Shown here: in pieces, positions 7,711 to 16,738 of the stretch | How positions within the stretch are numbered: position 1 is the first letter of the stretch | How the letters are laid out: the number at the start of each line of letters is the position of its first letter | Assembly (NCBI GenBank): GCA_038040325.1 | Contig: JBBPIM010000001.1 | Coordinates: 62,001 to 126,000 of the forward strand | Direction of reading: 5' to 3' | From: Mayfieldus profundus | GTDB taxonomy: Bacteria; Actinomycetota; Thermoleophilia; Solirubrobacterales; 70-9 | Length of the DNA: 64,000 bases | The notes under the pieces: model-generated | What the model was told of the DNA's origin: nothing | Seen by the model: only the letters and a program-made list of their open reading frames with translations | Database searches by the model: none | Position numbers and translations under genes: made by a program

Positions 7711-9356
7711 GCACGGCGACCCGGCGCCGCAAGCACTGGGGCTGGGGCTTCGAGGACCAGCAGCCACCTCGCTCAGAGCTGGAGGAGGCGGCGAGGGGGA
7801 TAAGCGAGCGGCTCGGCTTCGGCGGCGAGGTCGCCGATCCGGTTCCGCTCCAGGACGCCGAGCTTCGCGAGCCGCGGCTGCAGGTCCCGGGCTCGCTCGC
7901 GGGGTTCGTCAGGGACGACCCTCACGAGCGTGCCACTCACGCGCTCGGCAAGGCCTACACCGACGTCGTGCGTGGCTTTCGCGGCGAATTCACCAACCCG
8001 CCTGACCTCGTTGCCCGCCCGTCCGACGAGTCCGAGGTCGAAGCGGTGCTCACCTTCTGCGACGAGGTGGACGCCGCCGCGATCCCCTACGGCGGCGGGA
8101 CCAGCGTGGTCGGGGGGGTCGAGCCGCGCGTCGGCGAGACCTACGCGGGGGCGGTCTCGATCGACCTCGGGCGCCTCGACCGCGTGCTCGAAGTAGACCC
8201 GGTCTCGCGCGCAGCTCGTATCCAGGGCGGGGCACCCGGTCCCGTGCTGGAGGACCAGCTGCGCGAGCATGGGCTCACCCTGCGGCACTTCCCGCAGTCG
8301 TTCGAGTTCTCGACGCTGGGCGGCTGGATCGCGACCCGGGCCGGGGGGCACTTCGCGACGCTCTACACGCACATCGACGACCTGGTCGAGTCGGTCCGGG
8401 CCATCACCCCGCGCGGCACGTGGGAGAGTCGCCGCCTGCCCGGCTCCGGCGCCGGGCCGTCACCGGACCGGGCGCTGATCGGCTCCGAGGGGATACTCGG
8501 GGTGATCACCGAGGCCTGGGTGCGGCTGCAGCAGCGGCCCACCTTCAAGGTCTCATGCGGGGTGGGCTTCGATGAGTTCGCGGCCGGGGCGCGCGCCGTG
8601 CGCGAGATCTCGCAGGCCGGGCTTTATCCGGCCAACTGCCGGCTGCTCGACGCGCTGGAGGCCGAGACGACCGGGGCTTCGCCCGGCCCCGGGAAGGCGC
8701 TGCTGGTGCTGGGATTCGAGTCGGCGCACCATCCGGTTGACCATTGGATGGACCTGGCGCTGGAGGCCGCGCGTGAGCATGGCGGCGAGCCGGGCGAGGT
8801 AGCGGGCAAGCAACGAGGAGCGAGGAACGAGGAACGAGGTTCCAGCTCAGGCGATGCTGTGGGCTCCTGGCGGTCGGCATTCCTGGCCGCTCCGTACCTC
8901 CGCGACACCTTCGTCGCCTGCGGCGTCCTCTCGGACACCTTCGAGACGGCGATCACCTGGGACCGCTTCGAGGAGTTCCACGCCCGGGCGATCGAGGCCG
9001 CAAGCTCCAAGGCCGCCGAGGTGTGCGGCGTCGCGCCGGGCGGGCCCGGGTCTCCGCGCGTCTCCTGCCGGTTCACCCACGTCTACCCCGACGGCCCCGC
9101 GCCGTACTTCACGGTGCTGGCCCCCGCGGTTCGCGGCGGCGAGGTGGAGCAGTGGAACGAGATCAAGGCGGCGGCGTCGGATGCCGTGATCGAGGGCGGC
9201 GGGACGATCACCCACCATCACGCGGTCGGCCGCGACCACCGTCCCTGGTATGACCGCCAGCGGCCCGATCCCTTTGCCGAAGCGCTGCGCGGCGCCAAGG
9301 CCGCAGTCGACCCGGCGGGGATCCTCAACCCCGGCGTTCTGATCGACCCCGCCTAG
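7704..9356 (+). CDS. AGPS-like FAD-linked oxidase (alkyl-DHAP synthase family)
   Basis: This is a VAO-type flavoprotein. PYGGGTSVVGG is the FAD pyrophosphate loop, and SFEFSTLGGWIATRAGGH plus the C-terminal THHHAVGRDHRPW motif (His-rich active-site loop) are hallmarks of alkyldihydroxyacetonephosphate synthase and its bacterial relatives. That enzyme swaps the acyl chain of acyl-DHAP for a fatty alcohol. The first ATG/GTG/TTG in frame is GTG at 7968, but an uninterrupted family-like N-terminus (RRRKHWGWGFEDQQP) continues back to the upstream stop region. The only plausible initiator there is CTG at 7704, overlapping the reductase stop; the full form is about 550 residues. A heptad-repeat array (8811-8839) is translated in frame as KQRGARNEER. 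The exact substrate is uncertain. Confidence 0.8.
   Translation: MVGTATRRRKHWGWGFEDQQPPRSELEEAARGISERLGFGGEVADPVPLQDAELREPRLQVPGSLAGFVRDDPHERATHALGKAYTDVVRGFRGEFTNPPDLVARPSDESEVEAVLTFCDEVDAAAIPYGGGTSVVGGVEPRVGETYAGAVSIDLGRLDRVLEVDPVSRAARIQGGAPGPVLEDQLREHGLTLRHFPQSFEFSTLGGWIATRAGGHFATLYTHIDDLVESVRAITPRGTWESRRLPGSGAGPSPDRALIGSEGILGVITEAWVRLQQRPTFKVSCGVGFDEFAAGARAVREISQAGLYPANCRLLDALEAETTGASPGPGKALLVLGFESAHHPVDHWMDLALEAAREHGGEPGEVAGKQRGARNEERGSSSGDAVGSWRSAFLAAPYLRDTFVACGVLSDTFETAITWDRFEEFHARAIEAASSKAAEVCGVAPGGPGSPRVSCRFTHVYPDGPAPYFTVLAPAVRGGEVEQWNEIKAAASDAVIEGGGTITHHHAVGRDHRPWYDRQRPDPFAEALRGAKAAVDPAGILNPGVLIDPA
8811..8839 (+). repeat. Heptanucleotide repeat array inside the AGPS-like CDS
   Basis: Four consecutive 7-bp units (CAACGAG, GAGCGAG, GAACGAG, GAACGAG) plus one base. 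They belong to the same family as the arrays at 45184, 49681, 53484, 60395 and 60881. The array is in frame and keeps the gene open. Confidence 0.85.
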
Positions 9357-9465
9357 CCCCGCGCGCTGGGACGCGTCGCCCGCCGTCCCCCCGGGCGGCG
9401 GCGCTACCCTTTCGCGACCGTCTCGACCCGTCCCGGGCCCGCTCCCGCCCGGCCGGGCGCCTCTC

Positions 9466-10443
9466 ATGGAAACGATCACCGAGGAACACCCCACCGTCCC
9501 CGCCGAGGCCGCCGAAAAGCCGGACGGCTCCGAGACCCCCACCGAGCGCATCGAGCCGCCCGTGCCGTCGCGCCCGACCTGGCACGCGGCGCTGGTCGCG
9601 ATGCGGCCCAAGGAGTGGATCAAGAACGTGCTGGTCTTCGCCGGGCTTCTGTTCTCCGGCAAGGTCGACCAGATGGGTGCGGTTGGCACCGCGACGCTGG
9701 CCTTCGCGGCGTTCTGCGCAGTGTCCAGCGCCGGCTACCTGGTCAACGATCTCAACGACGTCGAGTTCGACCGCAAGCACCCCAAGAAGCGGAATCGGCC
9801 GATCGCGGCCGGCGAGCTGTCTGAGGGAACCGCGGTGGCGCTGGCGATCGGTCTCGGAATCGGCGCGCTCGCGCTCGCCTTCGCGACGATCGGCTGGGAG
9901 GTCGGGCTGATGGTGGCGGGCTACGGCGCCGCCCAGGTGGCCTACAGCTTCGGGCTCAAGCAGGTCGTGATTATCGACGTGATGACGATCGCCGGCCTGT
10001 TCATCCTCCGCGTGGTCGCCGGTGCCGAGGCGGTCGACGTGCACGCCTCGGAGTGGCTGATCCTCTGTACCGGGATGCTCGCCTGCTTCCTCGGCTTCAC
10101 CAAGCGGCGCCAGGAGGCGGTCTCAGAGCTTCACCAGGGCACCGACACCCGGCCTGTGCTGGAGCACTACTCGCTGCCCTTCCTCGACCAGATGGTTGCG
10201 ATGGTCACCGCGGGAACGGTGCTGACCTACGCGATCTACACGGTCAACTCGCCGCTGATCGGCTCGGAGATGATGTTCACGATCCCGCCCGTCCTCTACG
10301 GCCTGTTTCGCTACCTGTACCTGATCTACGACCGCTCCGACGACCGCTCCACCGCCGCGATAGTCAGCGAGGACACGGGGATGATCGCGGCCGGGGCGAG
10401 CTTCGCGCTGATCGCCTTCCTGCTGCTCTACGTCTTCAACTAG
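9466..10443 (+). CDS. UbiA-family decaprenyl-phosphate phosphoribosyltransferase
   Basis: This 325-residue polytopic prenyltransferase has an acidic/proline-rich cytosolic N-terminus of about 45 residues. The motif NDLNDVEFDRKHPKKR (94-109), with Asp-rich Mg/pyrophosphate-binding residues and the HPxKxxRPIAAG continuation, is the signature of DPPR synthase (UbiA, Rv3806c type). That enzyme transfers phosphoribose to decaprenyl phosphate, the first step toward decaprenylphosphoryl-arabinose. About eight or nine membrane helices are apparent. No DprE1/DprE2 genes are adjacent. It is convergent with the next gene, and the two stop codons overlap by 4 nt. Confidence 0.85.
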   Translation: METITEEHPTVPAEAAEKPDGSETPTERIEPPVPSRPTWHAALVAMRPKEWIKNVLVFAGLLFSGKVDQMGAVGTATLAFAAFCAVSSAGYLVNDLNDVEFDRKHPKKRNRPIAAGELSEGTAVALAIGLGIGALALAFATIGWEVGLMVAGYGAAQVAYSFGLKQVVIIDVMTIAGLFILRVVAGAEAVDVHASEWLILCTGMLACFLGFTKRRQEAVSELHQGTDTRPVLEHYSLPFLDQMVAMVTAGTVLTYAIYTVNSPLIGSEMMFTIPPVLYGLFRYLYLIYDRSDDRSTAAIVSEDTGMIAAGASFALIAFLLLYVFN

Positions 10444-10805
10444 TGGGCCCGGCCCCCGTGCGGGGGCGGAGCGGCGTGCTCGTCCGGGACCACCTGAACG
10501 TCGGATGCCAACTCGACCTTGCCGGCGCGGGTGAATTGCACGTCCACCGTCTCGTCCTTGCGGTAGGTGCCGAACAGGCCGATGAACATCGCCAGCCAAC
10601 GCATCGCGCCGACCCTGCCCTCCTTGAGGATCTGGCGCGCGAAGACGATCTCGCGCCCGCCGCGCACCGTGTAGTCCGTGCCCTCCGTCTGGGGAACGCC
10701 ATTGACGAAGACCTCGATGGGAGGCTCGGCCCCGCGAGGCAGCCGCACCACGTTGCCCACCGCGACGCTTCCCTCGGGCACCTCCTGATTCGCGGGCCCG
10801 CTCAC
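10440..10805 (-). CDS. Conserved-looking hypothetical protein
   Basis: This 121-residue protein has no signal peptide and a predicted beta-rich first half (GSVAVGNVVRLPRG, PPIEVFVNGVPQ, VRGGREIVF). A hydrophobic segment follows (MRWLAMFIGLFG), then a final beta stretch ending in a histidine/proline-rich tail. No family recognised. Its start overlaps the stop of the upstream gene by 4 nt, so the two are translationally coupled. Codon use matches the neighbours. Membrane association through the single hydrophobic segment is possible but weak. Confidence 0.65.
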   Translation of the reverse strand: MSGPANQEVPEGSVAVGNVVRLPRGAEPPIEVFVNGVPQTEGTDYTVRGGREIVFARQILKEGRVGAMRWLAMFIGLFGTYRKDETVDVQFTRAGKVELASDVQVVPDEHAAPPPHGGRAH

Positions 10806-11161
10806 CCGGCCGCCTTCAGCGCCTCCCCGACGGTTTCATAGACGCTCCTCCCCCGCCGCGGCGTCAGCTCCTGGCGGCGGACGCCCCCCTGGTAGGGAAC
10901 GATCGATCCGTCGCCCATCACGTCCACGCCCGCGTCGCGCCCGCGCAGGAAGCCGCCGGTCGAGATCTCCAGCCGCGCCGCAATCTGCTGGTCGGGCTCG
11001 AAGTCGCGCAACATCGAAACCTTCTCCAGCGATCCTTCGGCGCGGACCTGCTCGGCCCGGCGCTCCAGCTCGGCGACGGCGGCGGTGAGCTCGTGGAAGA
11101 CCTCGCGATGCACGTCAGGGCCGTGGCGGACCGTCAGCGTGTAGCCGCCACGTCTGGACAT
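10802..11161 (-). CDS. Hypothetical protein coupled to the downstream gene
   Basis: This 119-residue soluble protein has an N-terminal beta hairpin (YTLTVRHGPDV), a long helix (about 22-45, rich in Glu/Arg/Ala) and a C-terminal segment containing DVMGDGSIVPYQGGVRRQEL, then a basic tail. No catalytic signature is evident. It lies 25 nt downstream of citrate synthase on the same strand, so it may be transcribed with gltA, and its stop overlaps the next start by 4 nt. I do not recognise a family. Confidence 0.65.
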   Translation of the reverse strand: MSRRGGYTLTVRHGPDVHREVFHELTAAVAELERRAEQVRAEGSLEKVSMLRDFEPDQQIAARLEISTGGFLRGRDAGVDVMGDGSIVPYQGGVRRQELTPRRGRSVYETVGEALKAAG

Positions 11162-11186
11162 CGGCGAACCGCCGGGGCCTCGCCGC

Positions 11187-12569
11187 TCAGTCGGGCGGGC
11201 GGGACGCCGGGGGGCCCTCGATCGTCTCCTGCCCGCTGCGCTCGGCGATCGGGACGTAGTCCTGGTCGCGCTTGCCCGTGTAGATCTGGCGCGGGCGGGC
11301 GATCTTCTGCTCGGAATCGTCCATGTGCTCGAGCCACTGGGCGATCCAGCCGGAGGTGCGGGGGATCGCGAAGATCACCGTGAACATCTCGGTCGGGATC
11401 CGCAGCGCCTCGTAGATCAAGCCTGAGTAGAAGTCGACGTTCGGGTACAGCTTTCGCTCGGTGAAGTAGTCGTCGTCCAGCGCCCGCTTCTCCAGCTCGG
11501 TGGCGATCTCCAGCAGCGGGTTGTAGCCCGTCGCCTCGAGCACCTCGTCGACGTTCTTCTTGATGATCCGCGCCCGCGGATCGTAGTTCTTGTAGACACG
11601 GTGGCCGAAGCCCATCAACCGCTCCTCGCGGTCCTTCACACCTTCCAGAAAGTCGGGGATGTTCTCGACCTTCTCGATGCGGCGCAGCATCCGCAGCACC
11701 GCCTCGTTGGCTCCGCCGTGCAGCGGCCCGTAGAGCGCCGCGACTCCGGCCGCCACCGCCGAGTACGGGTCGACATCGGAGGAGCCGACCGCCCGCACGG
11801 CGTTGGTCGAGCAGTTCTGTTCGTGGTCCGCGTGGAGGATGAAGAGGACGTCGAGGGCCCGCGCGAGTCGTGGGTCGGGGTCGTACTTGCGCTCGGTCAT
11901 CCTGAACAGCATCGAGAGGAAGTTCTCCGGATAGCTGAGGTCGTTGTCCGGGTAGACGTAGGGCAGTCCCATGTTGTGGCGGTAGGAGAAGGCCGCGAGC
12001 GTCGGCATCTTGGCGATCAGCCGGATCGTCGCCAGGTAGCGTTCCTCGGGATCGTCGAGCTTCTTCGCGTCGGGGTAGAAGGTGGAGAGCGCCCCGACCG
12101 AGGCGAGCAGCATTCCCATCGGGTGGGCGTCGTAGCGAAATCCGGAGAGGAACATCTTGATGTCCTCGTGGACGAAGGTGTGGTGGGTGATGTCGTGGAT
12201 CCAGGTGTCGAGCTGCGCCTGGGTCGGCAGCTCGCCGAACACCAGCAGGTAGGCGACCTCGAGGTAGGTGGACTTCTCGCAAAGCTGCTCGATCGGGATC
12301 CCGCGGTGCTGGAGGATCCCCGCCTCGCCGTCGATGTAGGTGATCGCAGAGCGGCAGGATGCGGTGTTGGTGAACGCGGGGTCGTAGGCCATCAGGCCGA
12401 AGTCGTCTTCGGAGACCTTGATCTGGCGCAGGTCCATGGCCTTCACCGTTCCGTCGGCGATCTCCAGCTCATACGCCTCGCCGGTCCTGTTGTCGGTGAC
12501 CGAGAGCGTGTCCTGGTTCGCGCCGGCCCCGTCTACCGATGCGTCCTTGGTCTCCTGCTTGGTGGCCAT
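11187..12569 (-). CDS. gltA: Citrate synthase (type I, long form)
   Basis: This 460-residue enzyme condenses acetyl-CoA and oxaloacetate, the first TCA step. Visible signature segments are ILHADHEQNCST (about 245-255), GPLHGGANEAV with His284, MGFGHRVYK with His323, and the downstream VDFYSG aspartate. His284, His323 and that Asp match the E. coli catalytic His264/His305/Asp362 triad. The length and the roughly 60-residue beta-rich N-terminal extension fit the hexameric bacterial type. The start chosen is ATG at 12569 with AGGAG six bases upstream; the frame continues upstream, but there it overlaps the candidate structured RNA. A 360-bp non-coding region precedes it and may hold its promoter or leader. 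Confidence 0.96.
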   Translation of the reverse strand: MATKQETKDASVDGAGANQDTLSVTDNRTGEAYELEIADGTVKAMDLRQIKVSEDDFGLMAYDPAFTNTASCRSAITYIDGEAGILQHRGIPIEQLCEKSTYLEVAYLLVFGELPTQAQLDTWIHDITHHTFVHEDIKMFLSGFRYDAHPMGMLLASVGALSTFYPDAKKLDDPEERYLATIRLIAKMPTLAAFSYRHNMGLPYVYPDNDLSYPENFLSMLFRMTERKYDPDPRLARALDVLFILHADHEQNCSTNAVRAVGSSDVDPYSAVAAGVAALYGPLHGGANEAVLRMLRRIEKVENIPDFLEGVKDREERLMGFGHRVYKNYDPRARIIKKNVDEVLEATGYNPLLEIATELEKRALDDDYFTERKLYPNVDFYSGLIYEALRIPTEMFTVIFAIPRTSGWIAQWLEHMDDSEQKIARPRQIYTGKRDQDYVPIAERSGQETIEGPPASRPPD

Positions 12570-12932
12570 CGCCTCTCCTAGACCTCGTTTCCTCGGAGGC
12601 GCCATTCTCGCAGTTTGCGCTTCCCGCGCATGGAATTCCGATCGGGGCTGGCCGTGGATGAGTTTGGGGCTGAAATAGCGACCGAAACTCACGCACCCCC
12701 CGGTCGGGGTCCCGACCCCGAACCCTAGGTGTAAGAGCCGAGCGCGTTGTTTCCCCGAAGCTCGAGCCGATCGGTCGGCGCTCTGTAACGCGAGCGCGCA
12801 AATCCTCACCCTTTCGCACGCCACCATTGCGCGTGACTTGCCCACCTCCAGGGGTGGCAAACAAAGACCGCCATATGAGGGGGGAAACCGCTGCCACCCC
12901 CCAAACCCGGACAACGGGCTCAGGGATTACAC
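12570..12932. other. 363-bp intergenic region upstream of gltA
   Basis: This is the longest stretch without a gene in the window. It contains the candidate structured RNA (12724-12937), a GC hairpin near 12700-12719 (GGTCGGGGTCCCGACC) and, closest to gltA, the AGGAG ribosome-binding site. I could not pick a confident -35/-10 pair. Confidence 0.6.

Positions 12933-12937
<5 letters not shown>
12724..12937 (-). ncRNA. Candidate structured RNA or gltA leader, unassigned
   Basis: A perfect 11-bp closing stem is formed by CCTAGGTGTAA (12724-12734) and TTACACCTAGG (12927-12937). Inside are further complementary pairs: 12904-12909/12915-12920, 12879-12884/12897-12902 (six G against six C), 12851-12859/12892-12900 (nine bp, exclusive with the previous one), 12842-12846/12853-12857, 12795-12801/12827-12833 and 12740-12745/12778-12783. 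Mutually exclusive stems suggest a switch-like or 6S-like RNA. The minus strand is preferred because it points at gltA; the plus strand would fold similarly. It matches no riboswitch consensus I know. The right arm overlaps the kinase stop codon. Confidence 0.45.
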
Positions 12938-13853
<916 letters not shown>

Positions 13854-13992
13854 GAGGAAGCGAAAATCGAGTCTGGCTAGGACGCAGGGAGGCCGACGCT
13901 GCGAGCGTAGTCGAAACCTATGTGAGCAAGTCGGCCGACCGAGGACACAGCCAGACGACGGTTTGCAGCTTCCTCCGCCAGACTTGCGGCCT

Positions 13993-14943
13993 GTGAAGGC
14001 AATCCAGATCAAGGAGTTCGGCGGCCCCGAGGTGCTCGAGCACACCGAGCTGCCCGACCCCGAGCCCGGCGACGGAGAGGTGCTGGTGAGCGTCTCCCGG
14101 GCAGGCGTCAACTTCGCCGACACCCACGTGACCCGCAACGACTACCTCGCCGAACAGGAGCTGCCAATGGTCCCGGGCGGCGAGATCAGCGGGACAACGC
14201 CGGACGGGCGCCGCGTCGCGGCTCTGCTGATGAACGGCGGCTACGCGGAGCTGGTGGCCGTGCCCGAGGCGGCGCTGGTGCCGCTGCCCGACGAGATCGA
14301 CGACGACCAGGCGGCGGCGCTGCTGCTGCAGGGCCTCACCGCGTGGGGGCTGCTCAATGTCTCGGCGAAGCTGCAGGCGGGCGAGAGCGTGGCAATCCAC
14401 GCCGCGGCTGGGGGCACCGGCAGCCTCGCGATCCAGCTCGCCAAGCGGCTCGGCGCCGGACGGGTGATCGCGCTCGCCTCGAGCGATGAGAAGCGCCAGG
14501 CGACGCTCGGGCTGGGCGCAGACGCCGCGGTGGACTCCCGCGCCGAGGACCTGCGCGAGGCGATCCTCGAAGCCAACGAGGGGCAGCCGGTTGACGTGGT
14601 GCTCGAGATGAGCGGCGGCGATGCCTTCGAAGCAAGCCTGCGTTCGCTGGCGGTGTTCGGGCGGCTCGTCACCTTCGGCATCGCCTCGCGCGAGGAGAAC
14701 TCGGTGAACACCGGCCACCTGTTGCGCAACAGCCGCGCGGTGATCGGCTTCTGGCTGGTCCACCTGTTTGGCCGGCCGGAGCTGCTGCGGGCCGGGATCG
14801 GCGAGGTTCTGGGCGCCGCCGCGGCGGGTGAGCTGCGCGCCGTGATCGGCGGCGTCTATCCGCTCTCGGGCGTTCGCAGCGCCCACGAGGACATCGCCGC
14901 GCGCCGCACCCAGGGCAAGCTGCTCCTGGACCCCGGCAAGTGA
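13993..14943 (+). CDS. Zinc-independent MDR quinone oxidoreductase
   Basis: This 316-residue medium-chain dehydrogenase/reductase has the N-terminal GroES-like fold (MKAIQIKEFGGPEVLE) and the Rossmann motif HAAAGGTGSLAIQLAKR. The cysteine cluster of zinc alcohol dehydrogenases is absent, so it fits NADPH:quinone oxidoreductase (QOR-like) enzymes that reduce quinones or enones. It starts at GTG 13993. Its TGA overlaps the GTG start of the helicase (GTGA), implying translational coupling of two functionally unrelated genes. Confidence 0.85.
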   Translation: MKAIQIKEFGGPEVLEHTELPDPEPGDGEVLVSVSRAGVNFADTHVTRNDYLAEQELPMVPGGEISGTTPDGRRVAALLMNGGYAELVAVPEAALVPLPDEIDDDQAAALLLQGLTAWGLLNVSAKLQAGESVAIHAAAGGTGSLAIQLAKRLGAGRVIALASSDEKRQATLGLGADAAVDSRAEDLREAILEANEGQPVDVVLEMSGGDAFEASLRSLAVFGRLVTFGIASREENSVNTGHLLRNSRAVIGFWLVHLFGRPELLRAGIGEVLGAAAAGELRAVIGGVYPLSGVRSAHEDIAARRTQGKLLLDPGK

Positions 14944-16364
14944 CCGCCTTCCGCGACCTCGGCCTGACTGCCGAGATACAGCTGGCGCTGGACGAGCTCG
15001 GGTACCAGGAGCCGACGCCGATCCAGGAGCAGGCGATTCCGGAGCTGCTTGCCGGAAACGACGTGATCGGCCAGGCCCAGACCGGCACCGGCAAGACAGC
15101 GGCGTTCGGCCTGCCCCTGCTCCAGTATCTCGATCCCGACAGCGAGGAGACGCAGGCGATCGTGCTCACCCCGACCCGCGAGCTGTGCATCCAGGTGACC
15201 CAGGCGCTGCGCGCCTACGCGGAGCACCTGCCGGTGGAGATCGTCGCGGTGTTCGGCGGGGCGCCGATCCGCTCGCAGCAGGCCCAGCTGCGCGCTGGCG
15301 CCCACGTCGTGGTCGCCACCGTGGGCCGGATGATGGACCTGATGTCGCGCCGGTCGCTGGTCCTCACTGCGGCCCGCTACGTGGTGCTCGACGAGGCCGA
15401 CGAGATGCTCGACCTAGGCTTCATCGAGGACGTCGAGAAGATCATGCGCCGTTGCCCCAGCGGGCGCCAGACGTCGCTGTTCTCGGCCACGATGCCGCCA
15501 CCGATCAAGCGGCTGGCGGAGAGCTACATGTACGACCCGGTGACGCTCCGCATCACCCCCCGCAAGCTCACCCTCGACGCGATCGAGCAGGCCTACCTCG
15601 AGGTGCCGGCCCGGGAGAAGGCCTCGAAGCTGATCGAGCTGCTGCGCGCCGAAGAGCCCGAGCAGGCGATCGTCTTCTGCCGCACCAAGATCGGCGCTTC
15701 ACGACTGGAGAAGACCCTCAAGGACAAGCGCCTGGACGTGAAGGCGCTGCACGGCGACCTGAGCCAAGGTCAGCGCGACGGGGTGATGATCTCCTTCAAG
15801 GAGCACCGCGTCACGCTGCTGGTCGCCACCGACATCGCCGCGCGGGGCCTCGACATCGAGCACGTCACCCACGTCATCAACTACGACGTGCCCGATACGA
15901 CCGAGGCCTACGTGCACCGGATCGGACGCACGGGCCGCGTCGGCCGCACCGGCCGCGCGGTGACCCTGGTGACGCCGAGCCAGCGCAAGGAGATCCCTCG
16001 CATCGAGCGCGAGGCGAAGGTCGAAATCGGAGCCTGGGAGCCGCCCGAGGAGCGCCTCGAGCACGCGCCGAGGCCCCGCCGGCACGAGCGCGAGCGCGAC
16101 GGCGCCAAGGAGGCGCCCGCGCCCGAAGGCATCGTGAAGCTGTTCGTCAACCGCGGCAGCCGCAGCGGCATCAGCGAGGAGGACCTGCGCTGGGCGCTGC
16201 GCGAGGGGGCCGTGCTGCCGGCCGAGGCGATCGACTCGATCCGGGTCCTGGAGCGGTTCTCGTTCGTCGAGATCGACTCCGGCCATGCCGAGCGCGTCGT
16301 CGAGTTCCTCGACGGCACGCAGCTCAAGGGCCGCCAGATCCGCCTCGAGATAGCGCGCAGCTAG
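14940..16364 (+). CDS. DEAD-box RNA helicase with a C-terminal RNA-binding domain
   Basis: This 474-residue helicase has a Q-motif (PTPIQEQAIPE), Walker A AQTGTGKT (46-53), PTREL, DEAD (151-154), SAT, and motif VI HRIGRTGRVGRTG. The last 75 or so residues (IVKLFVNRGSRSGI to RLEIARS) match the DbpA-type RNA-binding domain of the CsdA/DeaD/DbpA family. It likely remodels rRNA or mRNA structure in ribosome assembly or cold stress. A basic/acidic linker at about 370-395 joins the core to the RNA-binding domain. It starts with GTG overlapping the upstream stop and is convergent with the response-regulator gene, 11 nt away. Confidence 0.93.
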   Translation: MTAFRDLGLTAEIQLALDELGYQEPTPIQEQAIPELLAGNDVIGQAQTGTGKTAAFGLPLLQYLDPDSEETQAIVLTPTRELCIQVTQALRAYAEHLPVEIVAVFGGAPIRSQQAQLRAGAHVVVATVGRMMDLMSRRSLVLTAARYVVLDEADEMLDLGFIEDVEKIMRRCPSGRQTSLFSATMPPPIKRLAESYMYDPVTLRITPRKLTLDAIEQAYLEVPAREKASKLIELLRAEEPEQAIVFCRTKIGASRLEKTLKDKRLDVKALHGDLSQGQRDGVMISFKEHRVTLLVATDIAARGLDIEHVTHVINYDVPDTTEAYVHRIGRTGRVGRTGRAVTLVTPSQRKEIPRIEREAKVEIGAWEPPEERLEHAPRPRRHERERDGAKEAPAPEGIVKLFVNRGSRSGISEEDLRWALREGAVLPAEAIDSIRVLERFSFVEIDSGHAERVVEFLDGTQLKGRQIRLEIARS

Positions 16365-16375
16365 AGCAGCGGCTG

Positions 16376-16738
16376 CTACCCGGTCAATTCGGCGATCCTG
16401 CCGAGCAGGTCGTCGAAGTCGATCGGCTTGGGGACCAGGCCGTCCGCACCGAGATCCTCGGCGTTTCCGAGCGCCTCCTCCTCTCGGTGGGCGCTGACGA
16501 TCAGGATCGGGATCTCCAGCCCCCCCGAGCGCAGCTCACGCAGCGCGTCGATCCCCGACTTGCGCGGCATCATCGCGTCGAGCAGGATCAGGTCCGGCCC
16601 GTTGGGGCTCGCGGAAACGGCATCGAGGACCTCCTGGCCGTCGGCCGCGGTGGTCACCTCGTAGCCCTCCATCTCCAACCGCGTCCGCAAAAGCAGCAGG
16701 ATCGTCTCGGAATCGTCGGCGACGAGGACTTTGGTCAT
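16376..16738 (-). CDS. Single-domain response regulator
   Basis: This 120-residue CheY-like receiver has the acidic pair DD (8-9), phospho-acceptor Asp54 in LILLDAMMP, a Ser/Thr switch in VSAH and Lys104 in PKPID. There is no output domain. Its start overlaps the stop of the upstream histidine kinase by 4 nt, so kinase and regulator are translationally coupled and form one system. Its output presumably works by protein-protein interaction or phosphotransfer. Confidence 0.93.
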   Translation of the reverse strand: MTKVLVADDSETILLLLRTRLEMEGYEVTTAADGQEVLDAVSASPNGPDLILLDAMMPRKSGIDALRELRSGGLEIPILIVSAHREEEALGNAEDLGADGLVPKPIDFDDLLGRIAELTG

